This document shows positions 33,501-43,100 of a DNA stretch of 64,000 nt, one piece after another. The stretch's first letter is position 1; each line of letters begins with the position of its first letter. A model generated the notes under the pieces. That model was not told the origin of the DNA. It saw only the letters and a list, made by a program, of their open reading frames with translations, and did no database searches. The position numbers were made by a program, and so were the translations under genes. Location: assembly GCF_964204865.1 (NCBI RefSeq), contig NC_135263.1, positions 6,636,501 to 6,700,500 on the forward strand, read 5' to 3'. Source of the stretch: Styela clava. Lineage: Eukaryota; Chordata; Ascidiacea; Stolidobranchia; Styelidae.

Positions 33501-36500
33501 CTTGGCGGATTCTTCTGATCACGTAAGTACCTTTTAATAGCTCTGAATTTGCTTGTCCATTGGTTGACTTTGACATTCTAGCAAAATTGAAGCAAAGATT
33601 TGTAAATTGATAATCTTGTTTATCATGATGCATCCATCTTTTTTTTGTGGGTTTTCCTTACGGTTTAGGTATAGGGCTGAAATAAGAGGGTACATTGAAT
33701 AGGTAAGCTTCAAGCAATTGAGGATTCATTCCTAGAACCGATATCGGGCATCTTATTTTTATTGTAAACATAATACAGTACCAACTTTTATTCTCTGGAT
33801 GCTACAGCGTATGATTGTTCTTTATCACAGGTTGTGTTACTGGCTTTGGAATGTCTTGCAGAACTTGCATCATCAGCAGCTGGGACTCCCATGACAGGTT
33901 GTTAGACATGAAATAGTTTGTAATACTTTCAGAAATTTCTCCCTAAAACAAATATAAGAACAATATTAACGTTAGACATACAGAGTACAGCTTATACTAA
34001 CAGCTAACTAAATTGAGCAAAAATATTAATTTAAATTTTGTATCCAAGGCAGAATTTTGGGTACTGCCATAGCGTGTGTACCAGGTTAGGGTTTAGCCAC
34101 AATTTTATTACGATTTTCCTTATTTTTGTTCTATTACGAGTTCGTGGACTGTCTGTGTTAGCCAAGTGAATATACATACCCCTTGCCCATAGGTTTCAGT
34201 CCCTTTACACAACTTGATGTGAAATAGGCGAACAAAATCAGTTACTTCTGGAGCGCAGAATTTTGATAATAGCCAGGAAAACATATAATCCGTTTATTTT
34301 TCTAGGATCGACAGGAAACACTTCATCATCGACTACTCTCGTTCTAAATGAATATTTTCGAAGGTTGATGGTTTTTCTGTTGAATATGTTTAAAACTGAC
34401 AAACAATTTATGGAAAACAGAAGTTCTTTTGTTGTAAGGTAAAATTTAATTACCTACGTCTCATTTTCAATTTTTTTTATCCTAGTTTGAAGAAGTTTGC
34501 TTGTGTTAGTTTATTTTTTCCAGTTCGGATTGTCCAACCTATTTATTACACCCTGGGTGAGAGGGTGGCTGTAGAATTTAAGCCCGGAATGTGTCATCTG
34601 CGATGCCAACACAGTTGAGAACACTTTCACTATTAAGCCGTTGCGTTCCTAAGACATTAGGAATTAACTAAAACTTTTTTGAACATAATGATTAATGTGG
34701 TTCAGTGAGATCTATAAATTTTAGTTTTTTCATTTTTAATTCAGGCAGCTTAGTCTGTTGTTGAATGCAGAAAACGTTTATAGAGTGTTTGCTGAAATTT
34801 TATTGAAGCAAGAAGACGATTGTAAATTCGCTTCTTTAATTGTGCAAATATTTAACATTATTTTGATGACGTCCAGTGAGCTTTTTGAATTAAGGAATCA
34901 ACTGAAAAAGGGAGATTCAAAGGTTTGTATCTTATTTTTTATGCAAGTTTTCTAGTATATATGCCAACTACTAGTATGAAATTCATCCTTTACCCTGTAC
35001 AAACAGTTACAGGATGTAAAGAGTTAAGGTTTTTGGAAGGACTGAAATCTTTCCGGTTTAGCAGTTTCTACCCAATTTATTGCAATGTGTGGGGATCATG
35101 GGATTTGAAACAGAGATGTGTAATCGGTGATGTGAACACACCTAAGTCTAACACTTTAGCCACTGAGCCAAATTTCTCCAGACATGTTTTAGCAAGATAT
35201 CAGCAATTTCTTATTACCATATATTCATATAAGAATTCCACGGATACACTCCCAATCACAATTGGGGTACAATTGATTTAATTTTACCTCAATTTTACTT
35301 GATTTAATTTGTGTACTCTTTCAGGACAGCTCACAATTATTTTGTTGCCTTTACAAGAGTTGGTGCCATAATCCGGTGGCTACTGTTTCTTTGTGTTTAT
35401 TGACTCAGAATTACAAACATGGATGTGATCTGCTTATGAAATTGTATCCTTCCAAAAAAGATGTTTTTTTTCATGAAGGGGTGATTTATATTTTTGTATC
35501 AACTGTTTCTATAGAAACGTGGAGAAAGTTTTGCATATTTTCAAGTTGAAGGTTTTAATTTTGTTCTCTGATAACTTGATACCGTTTTCTTTGACTTGAT
35601 ATGTCGTACAGCGCTGATTTAGAAGTTACTGTGGATTTTTTAACGGAAGTCGACAAACTTATTCAACTTTTAGAATCTCCTATTTTTACATGTAAGTTGA
35701 TATTTTGTTTATTATATGTGGTTGTTAGTGTAGAAGGATTTTGAAATTGTTTAGCATGCTTTCTAGATGTGAATAGTTACGGTATTTATTTCTGTTTGCG
35801 TGAGTGACACACACATCTGAGAATATTTTAAGTTCAGCCTCCCCTACTCAATTTATTACACCTGGGTGAAGTGGTGAGCATGGAATTTAAACCCGAGATT
35901 TTTACCAGTTGAGTCTAACGCTTTGCGAAGTATCTGCTATAAATTTGCTTCAATTAGGATAAACATAAAATTTAATACTCAAACAACTTTCTCAATATTT
36001 CTATTTTGTTATTCTTCATTTTAGATTTGCGTCTCCAGTTATTAGATGTGGAATCTAATCAACATTTAGTGAAATGTATGTATGCATTATTGATGTTACT
36101 GCCTCAAAGTCGTTCCTTCGAAATTCTTCAACATAGATTATCATGCCTTCCCACTCCGCAGTTGGTTTCCCATTTAAGGTAAGCATCCAATTCTTTTATT
36201 TTTGTGCCGATCATTTCAATTGAGGAAACGTTACTCAATTTATGTTTTAATATTTTGGTCGGGATTTTTATACAGTTCCATTTTGTCTGATTGGTATGCG
36301 ATTGCCGTTTCTATTTTAAATTAAGTACAATTTCTAGTTGAATGAAAAAATATGATATTTTAAAAAAAAATAAATACAAATCATATTTTTATGATTATCA
36401 ATCAGCCTTGTACATAGGAACTAGGGTCGTATAGTTTGACATGTTTTCATCGGAGTTTGTCTCAAAATTTTGTATTCTCTGTGGTTGAGATTCCAAATTC

Positions 36501-36807
36501 CATGCTTGCAACCCATAACATCAGGAGATGATAAATTTGTATGTGTGTTATGTCATTGAAGATTTTATATTGACATAGTTTATTTGAACATGAGTAAATA
36601 GGCTATATTTATTTATTTTCCACATATAGTTCAAAAGAAGTCAAAAATAACAAGAAGAAGGATATACCTACTGTGACGGGGAATAGCTCACCTGATGTAG
36701 ATTTTGACCAATTGTTCAAGCATTTTGTGTCCATACAAGAGCAGCATATAGCATATAAAAAACAAAAGAGACTCAAGGCATCTAACAGCACAACTGATGC
36801 AGTATAA
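27532..36807 (+). CDS. VAC14: VAC14, scaffold of the PIKfyve complex
   Basis: Seventeen exons, all in phase: 27532-27635, 28359-28512, 29048-29215, 29514-29576, 30047-30264, 31143-31249, 31760-31897, 32323-32416, 33050-33170, 33457-33522, 33831-33897, 34306-34438, 34745-34922, 35325-35443, 35612-35691, 36025-36178, 36630-36807. They encode 713 residues (human 782). Conserved segments include [110 protein letters not shown] and [10 protein letters not shown]. They lie in HEAT-type repeats at the N-terminus and the C-terminal Vac14/Fig4-binding domain. The protein multimerises and holds PIKfyve and FIG4 together to make PI(3,5)P2 on endolysosomes. The loop after the HEAT part is shorter than in human. 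Intron 7 is AT-AC and intron 14 has a U12-like donor. Confidence 0.95.
29240..29400 (+). repeat. MITE family B copy, VAC14 intron 3
   Basis: The order TTGTTCTCAATTAAACT, GGATCTGTGGCCC, CCAAAGTATCCTCAC, ATTGCCCTCTGA, AACGCAAATGG parallels the copy at 19048-19140. It starts 25 bases after exon 3. Confidence 0.45.
30722..31005 (-). repeat. MITE family B copy, inverted, VAC14 intron 5
   Basis: On the minus strand it starts CCAGTGGTTCCCGAAC and TTTCATGATCGGTTGCCC, then GTGGCACACTGCTC, CCTAGTTTAG, GTCAGTTATTTAATG and AAATTAAATAGCCA, the same order as the copy at 19048. The opposite end is GGGGTTATCAAATTTGG at about 30724, a diverged inverted repeat of the first end. The end style is hAT-like. Confidence 0.55.
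31285..31440 (+). repeat. tRNA-derived SINE family 1, 3' part, VAC14 intron 6
   Basis: GCGAGAGGATTGCTTGACTC, CGGTAGCCGGTTACG, CATACCCGAGG, TTGGTTTTCCTCTAC and GGGATAAATATAAAAAT follow the SINE tail order of the copies at 16290 and 62083. The head is missing. Confidence 0.6.
31898..32322 (+). other. U12-type AT-AC intron of VAC14
   Basis: Exon 7 ends at 31897. The intron starts ATATCCTCTT (U12 donor consensus ATATCCTT) and ends CAACAC at 32322. A branch-site match TTCTTAACT lies at 32305-32313, placing the branch A 11 bases from the end, the expected U12 spacing. No GT donor lies between the conserved LAYED codons and the in-frame stop at 31933, and an in-frame TGA at 32313 rules out upstream AG acceptors for the [17 protein letters not shown] frame. 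The AT-AC junction restores the frame exactly as ...EDLMHN-S-VHEAAK, matching the human order ...DDRKK-S-IKEVAN. Confidence 0.85.
32477..32751. mobile_element. GGCTGTGGAGTC-type TIR element, VAC14 intron 8
   Basis: The ends GGCTGTGGAGTC (from 32478) and GACTCCACAGCC (to 32748) are inverted repeats. TTATCAACA at 32468-32476 and 32752-32760 is a perfect 9-bp flanking duplication. The interior is rich in GACTC/TCCGA units and resembles an element type common in many invertebrate genomes. No coding capacity. Confidence 0.75.
34530..34640 (-). repeat. tRNA-like SINE family 2, copy 1, VAC14 intron 12
   Basis: On the minus strand: GGCTTAATAGTGAAAGTG, then CCGGGCTTAAATTCTAC, CACCCTCTCACCCAGGGTG and TAATAAATAGG. 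The first block resembles an A box and the second a B box. The same order recurs at 35838-35932. Confidence 0.5.
35070..35180 (-). repeat. tRNA-like SINE family 2, copy 2, VAC14 intron 13
   Basis: On the minus strand: GGCTCAGTGGCTAAAGTG, TTAGACTTAGG, CCGATTACAC and GTTTCAAATCCCATGATCC. This is a clear A-box/B-box pair about 55 bases apart. It preserves the best tRNA-like head of the three copies. Confidence 0.55.
35444..35611 (+). other. Probable U12-type GT-AG intron of VAC14
   Basis: The donor is GTATCCTTCC, matching the U12 consensus RTATCCTT over its first eight bases. TTCTTTGAC at 35587-35595 matches the U12 branch consensus TTCCTTRAC at 8 of 9 positions, with the branch A 17 bases from the AG. 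The intron is 168 bases and joins exons 14 and 15 in phase 2 (...LLMKL-FADLEV). It is less certain than intron 7 because the AG ending is shared with ordinary introns. Confidence 0.65.
35838..35932 (-). repeat. tRNA-like SINE family 2, copy 3, VAC14 intron 15
   Basis: On the minus strand: AAAGCGTTAGACTCAACTGG, CGGGTTTAAATTCCATGC, CACTTCACCCAGGTGTAA and TAAATTGAG, in the same order as the copy at 34530. All three family 2 copies share orientation, opposite to VAC14. Confidence 0.5.
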
Positions 36808-37063
36808 CTAGGATGCTTAATATACTTCTAATTAATCATATCTCCTATAATTAAGAATCCTATAGTGTTTTGGTTTTATACGATTCCAATCATAATTTGG
36901 ACCAAATTAAATTTTCGAATCTTGATATTGTTTTTGATTTGGCGAAGTTTAGTATTATATTTATGCAGTATATATTATAACACAAAGTGTGTGTTAATCA
37001 CTTCATTAAAATAATATTATACATAAAGACTGCTTGATTTGGAGTTTTAAAATCTGTATGCTT

Positions 37064-37069
37064 AATAAA
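37064..37069 (+). terminator. Polyadenylation signal AATAAA, VAC14
   Basis: AATAAA lies 257 bases after the VAC14 stop, in AT-rich 3' sequence with GT-rich stretches downstream. This is the first canonical signal seen after the gene. Confidence 0.5.
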
Positions 37070-39101
37070 GAAATATCCCCGACAATTTTCTGAAAATATG
37101 TTTGTACAATTTCGTGATTTTATTTATTTGAAATATAGGACACCTTATTTTCTGAGTCTTGCAGGTAAGTCTTTTTCTTTGCATAAGCATGTGCTCTTCT
37201 GCCAATCTTATTTTTGTCATAATGTTTGTGGTGCCTGGTACGTAATGCAGTTTTTGTCTTTTTTTTTATTGTTTTAGAAGTTTATAAGGTGCCGAGTATA
37301 TCGCTATCCTTGCAGTTTTTGTCTGTGGATTCAAGTTTGGCATGATGTTTTTATTTTATTAGAGCCAAATTCATGTTTCCCAACCACCCGAAGCCAAAGT
37401 TTTGATTTTTTCAAAGTCAGAATTTCAGATTTTTAATGGTGATAATTGAAGTCAAAATTTCTGACTGAAATTGAAAAAGCCCAGAGTAGTCCAAGCATTC
37501 TCAATGGACATTTGAAGAAGGCCCGATTATGGCAAAGTTTTTTTTAACAAAATCTGTCATATTATTTGTCATTTTTTGATTGGCTTAAGAGCTTGACATG
37601 AAACTTATCGAAACCCTTCTACTCTGTGTTTTATTTTAAGTGAATTTGAGTCTTATGCAATAGGTGCAATTTCAAAGTCTATGGTTCCAATGTTATTAAT
37701 GGATCTACATCTACCTGTCTTGGTAGAGATATAGCCTGAAATGAAATTGTGCTAAATTGTAACCACAGGGTTACTGTGAGGCATGATATATCCTGACATG
37801 AATGCCACTGCCTTCTACTAAAATATATGGTTATTAAAATGAATATTGATTTTGTGCAATAAATATATCATTAAAGAAACCTGGTTTTATTCGTATGTGT
37901 GGTGCAAAATCGTATAGTAAGAATTTCTAAACTCGTTAAGGATCTATGAACTAGTGAATTGTTTAATCATTGAATTCACTGTCGTAGTGTGGTGCCAGAT
38001 GGGTGAGAATCCCAGAATAGGGCATTGTAGAAACGAATACAAAGGAAGGTATAAAAGCCCTTTTTGATTGAATCGTAAATATATACTACTACGATTGAAT
38101 GCATTGGTTCTTCAGATGGTCAAATCTCAAGGTATTCCCTTAACTCTAATTACATACAGTATTGTCAAAGTATGATTTGGTATCATCAGTTTATAAGCCA
38201 ATGCGCAATTTTGAGTCCATAATCAGATTAGATGGTGATAAAGTAACGAGATAATATGGTAATTAAACACTGATTCCATAATCTGAAGCGCAAATGAAAC
38301 CTAAGTAAACTTTTAACTGCAACAAATATCTGTGAACGACTAACTTTCATTGCAAAAATGATACCGAATCTAAAGTAATTTATATTCTATAAAAAGTAAT
38401 GATGAAAATTTGGGAATCGGATGCCTTGTAAAAATTCGGAACAATTTATCCGACTCCGAAATCCTCTCGCATTCGAAGAATGCAGGTTGTCATGGGCGCA
38501 TTCGCTACAGCGAGTAGAGAGCGAATACCTGAATTGGAATTCGTTTTTAATTTTGTTTTCTGCGATTTGCTTGATATCGTACCTATGTCAGTAGGGCCTG
38601 TGAGGTGAGGCAATTTATTTTGAACTTGGGGTGGGTTACCGGTATTGACACCAGTTACCGGTACTAATTGAGCTGTTTTCGTAATGCAGTAATGTGATAG
38701 GACACATGCATGTACGGAAACTATCACAATGCTCACAAGCTTCTGAACTTAAGATTACCCGATTTGAAAATACCGGTATCACATACTGTCATGTTTTTTA
38801 TCACTTTTATTTTCTGTCTCAAAGATTTTCCATTATACAGGCTATATATCATATTGCCATCAGGTATTTATTAGTATACAAGTAAGCAAGCACTGAAACG
38901 ATATTTTCGTTTGTCTCAAAAATCTGCTACAAATACTGACTCCTAAATCCAACAACCTATACATACCGGTATGGCATAGTCTTATGAAACATTCGGAATA
39001 ATGAGTATTTTTAGATACCGTGACTTAGCACCACTTCCTGACTTCTAATATGTCTGTATGTAAAGGGAATTTGAAATAGGAAAAAAATTGCTAGAATACA
39101 T
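37070..39101. other. VAC14-WDR19 intergenic region
   Basis: No gene recognised. It holds the 19-bp insertion at 38074, a second AATAAA near 37858 and several ACCGGTA motifs (about 38638, 38657, 38772, 38966). Confidence 0.4.
38074..38092. mobile_element. 19-bp micro-insertion, copy 2, perfect TSD
   Basis: CGTAAATATATACTACTAC is flanked by the perfect 8-bp duplication GATTGAAT (38066-38073 and 38093-38100). The identical 19-mer occurs at 26028-26046 with a diverged 8-bp flank pair. Confidence 0.6.
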
Positions 39102-39523
39102 GGTCTCATGTACTTTCGTACCTAACGCACTTCTAGTAGGCATAGCATAACAATTTTTCCACGTGTCACCCCCACCTGACCACACCATCCAAAAATTACG
39201 TCACTACGACTACGTCACTAAGAGCCCTGCGAACTGTCATCCAAGACGCGAATACGAGAACCCGAAATCGAACAGCCATTTCTCTCGTTTTTTCGTCGCA
39301 ACGATCCCGATTGGAGAGAGATCGCTGACGTTACTCAGTTCCTTATCGTCGGCGCCGATGCCATTTCGGACGATCGTACGAGTATTTGGCAAGCTCTATG
39401 ACGTGATTTTGACGTCGCAGTGACGTAATTTTTGGATGGCGTAGTCAGGTTAGGGTTGATATGTCGAAAAATTATTGCGATACGCTCACTAGAAGTATGT
39501 TAGGTACGAAACTACACGAGACC
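39102..39523. mobile_element. CpG-rich foldback element, about 422 bp
   Basis: The arms of about 120 bases are inverted repeats. They start GGTCTCATGTACTTTCGTACC (left) and GGTCTCGTGTAGTTTCGTACC (right, reverse-complemented) and share, in order, CTTCTAGT, ATAATTTTTC-type, CCATCCAAAAATTACGTCAC. No clear target duplication was found. The centre (about 39230-39400) is unusually rich in CpG for this region and holds a CCAAT box (as ATTGG) and several TGACGT motifs. It lies about 620 bases before the WDR19 start. Confidence 0.75.
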
Positions 39524-39726
39524 CGAAATAGCTACATTATTAATAAAACATAAACTTGAATGCAGTTGAGTGAAAATGTACAATATTTTTAGAATGAGCC
39601 TGTGGGCAACTTGTTGCTATTGTGCTTCGGTTTGTGGCATCTGGGTATTGAATAGAATTAGGGATTTCGTAAATTAACATGCGTCGTCTGTCTCATGACC
39701 GAAGTTCTCTCTTCCCAAAAACTCCG

Positions 39727-39740
39727 ATTACTATGGCAAT
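39727..39740 (+). promoter_or_regulatory. Weak X-box-like site (RFX) before WDR19
   Basis: ATTACTATGGCAAT is a two-base-spaced imperfect inverted repeat resembling the RFX X-box GTTRCC-NN-GGYAAC, matching 4 of 6 and 5 of 6 half-site bases. X-boxes commonly drive IFT genes, but the match is weak and its distance to the transcription start is unknown. Confidence 0.25.
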
Positions 39741-39995
39741 TTTTTTTCCTTCGATAAATCGCATTAGTATTTTCAGAGGAATCTAATGGTGACGGTTTAA
39801 GATTGCGCTTGCTTTTAATTTATTGCGCAGTGCCAGTTTGCAGATAGGAAGACTCAAACTGTCATGTAGAGGAGGCGTTTGCACTCACTGTTCAGCTGTT
39901 ATAGTCTAATCAATATTTTCTAATGTGGGGGTTATTCTTGGAATCGGAAAAAACTGTGCCACACTGTACATTAAAACATGACAAAATAAGAAAAT

Positions 39996-40011
39996 CTCTT
40001 TCATTTTTCAG
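39996..40011 (+). promoter_or_regulatory. Candidate 3' splice site in the WDR19 leader
   Basis: CTCTTTCATTTTTCAG ends at 40011, 134 bases before the start codon. It is a strong polypyrimidine-AG acceptor, for a leader intron or spliced-leader addition. Confidence 0.45.
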
Positions 40012-40145
40012 CACATAATATTTTTAGATAGAAGTAAGACAATCCAGTATTTGGAAGAAAAATATTATCTATATTAATCTAAATTGTTTTTTCTCCAATC
40101 AGAACATATTAATCTTACATTGTTAAATAACATAAAAAATTCAAC

Positions 40146-43100
40146 ATGAAGCGAATGTTTAGCCTGAATAGGGCTCATGGATCAGAAACTTCTGTTATTT
40201 TTCGTTGGCAAAAGAAACTCGGAAATTACTTGGCAACAACTGGTCATGATCACGTCATAAGAATATGGGACAGGCACGGTCAGATAGAAGAAGAGGTTGT
40301 TTTGCCAAGCCCATGCACTGGTCTAGAGTGGGACCATGATGGAGGTGCATTGGCTGCAATATGTGAAAAAAGCAGCACATTATTCATATGGGATGCAAAT
40401 CAACATAAAGTTATCAATATTGATAGCGGAGCCAAAGATGGACATACTCATTTGATGTGGTCGAAAACAGATTTGTGTTTGGCTGTTGGTACTTCGAAAG
40501 GCAATGTAATTCTTTACGATCATAAAGTTGGTCGCAAAGTACCTATACTTGGCAAACATAACAAGAAAATTGTTTGCGGTGCATGGAGTTATCAAAATAA
40601 ATTTGCTTTGGGAGGAGTTGACAACACTGTTACAATCAGCGATAAAGAGGGTAAAACTCTTTTTCAATTCAATGTTCGTGATACCCCGAGTTTAATGCAG
40701 TTTTCTGAAATGAAAGGGAACACTAGAAGTGATTTAGGAGAAAATACAGTCAGTCTTGTGGTTGGGAGAAAGACATTGTATCTCTACAATATGTCTGATA
40801 CATCAAATCCGATTGAACTTGCATTCCAGTCTAGATATGGAAAAATTGAGTCTTATCGTTGGTATGGCGATGGTTATATTATGATTGGATTTTCTAATGG
40901 ATATTTAGTCGTCATATCGACGCACGTATCTGAAATTGGTCAAGAACTTTTCCAAGTTCGCAATCATCATGATTATTTGTCTTGTGTCACAATTTCACAA
41001 TCATTAAATGCTGCTGCATCTTGTGGAGACTCGAGTATTAGAATTCATGACCTGAGAGAATTGAGTGAAATAACGGCTATTATTAACATTGAAGATGAAC
41101 CGAAGGGTTTAAAAGAAATCCAATGGACGGATGACGGACAGCTTCTTGCTGTATCTGGGGCCAAAGGAAACCTGCATTGCTACTTAACAAAATTACCAAT
41201 GCTTGGAGACACGCATGGGACCAAAATTGCCTATCTTACATCTCTTCTTGAAGTCACTGTTATTAACCCAGTAGATGGTGCGAAGCCTATTAAAATTCCC
41301 ATTGATGTTGAGCCTGCATTTATTGCTTGTGGTCCATATCATATTGCGGCCGGTATGAACAACCGAGCATGGTTTTACTTTGTCGGCGAAGATGGAGCAG
41401 AGAGGTTGAAAGACCGTGAATACCTCGGAACGATTCAAAGTATGCATCTCAATTCTGATTATGCTGCTGTAATGTTTGAAGGTAAAGTACAATTACATAT
41501 GCTTGATGCAACTTCAAATATGGAAGACAGAGAGACAAAGTTGTTTCCAGAACGAGATGATCTTGGAAAAGTAACTTCATGTGACATTACAAATGAATAT
41601 TTGATTTATAGCACTGATATGGGGAGCTTGCATTTTTTCAGTATGGAAGATTGGAATCAGGTAAACGTCTTTCGCCATGCGAATGGAATTCGCTCTATTC
41701 ATCAAGATTATTCAGGTACAAGACTTGTTATTGTCGATGATCAAGGCCAAGGTTTTATCTATAATCCAGTTAATGACGCTCTTCATAAAATTCCTGATTT
41801 TCCATCAAATATACAAGGGCTCGTCTGGGAAAGATATCCTTATGATAAAGGAGTGTTCATAGTGTATGATGAAACAAATATATTGACTTATGTTTATCAT
41901 CGAGAATCCTTGAATGGGCCACATGTGAATCTTGTTGGAATAACACATCTTCCATTTTCACAACACCCTCTCCTTCTATACAATGGGAATTTGTCGTTGC
42001 AACTAACGAATGGAAAAATAAACACAATATTGCTTGACACTCATTCGTTTCTAAAGGAAGAGGAAACTGAAAAAGACGAAGATTCAGATGTTTTACAAAA
42101 AAATTTATCTCTCGCTATTTCATTATGTCGATGGAGGGAGGCCTGGTCTATATGTGCTTCATTGAATAAAAAGAAACTTTGGCTGAGATTGGGAATGGCT
42201 GCCATAACTGCATTAGATCTTGACCTTGCTGTTCGTGTATACAGATGTGTTCAGGACGCAGGGATGGTCTTGTCATTACAGCAATTGAGAGATATTGAGG
42301 ACAGTAATCTTTTGGCTGGGACCCTTGCGTCTTACATTGGAGATTTTGAGCTAGCTCAAGAACTGTTACTGAATTCTGGGACTCCGTCAGCGGCCTTGGA
42401 CATGCGTCGAGATCTGTTGCATTGGGACACAGCTATGCAACTGGCTCAGACTTTGGATCCAGAACAAATACCCTTCATTGCTAAAGAATATGCCCAACAA
42501 TTGGAATTCACCGGTAACTATCCCAGCGCACTTTCTCATTATGAAAAAGGATTAACGCGTAGAATTGAGTACAAGCAACATGATGAGATTTGCATTGATG
42601 GAATAACACGTATGTCAATAAGGCAAGGAGATATTAGAAGAGGAGTAACACAAGCAAAAAAGAGTGGAAACCGACAACTGAAAAAGGAGTGTGCTGCAAT
42701 ACTTGAAAGCATGAGGCAATTCCCAGAAGCAGCTGAACTATATGAAGAGGCAGAATTCTATGAAAAAGCAACTGCAGTATATATAAGATGCAAAAACTGG
42801 AATAAAGTTGGGGAATTGTTACCTAACGTTACATCCCCCAAGCTTCATCTTCAGTATGCAAAGGCTAAAGAGACGGATGGTAAATTTGCAGAAGCTGCTC
42901 TTGCATATAGAAATGCTAAAGATTTCGAAAATGAGATCAGAGTTTATCTTGATCATTTACAAAAACCTGATGAAGCAGTTAGGATTGTGAAAGAAACGGG
43001 TTCTATCGAGGGTGCCAGTATGGTGGCAAGATTTTTTATAAGACTTGGAGATTATGCTTCAGCGATACAATTTCTGGTTTTATCAAAATGTAATGACGAA

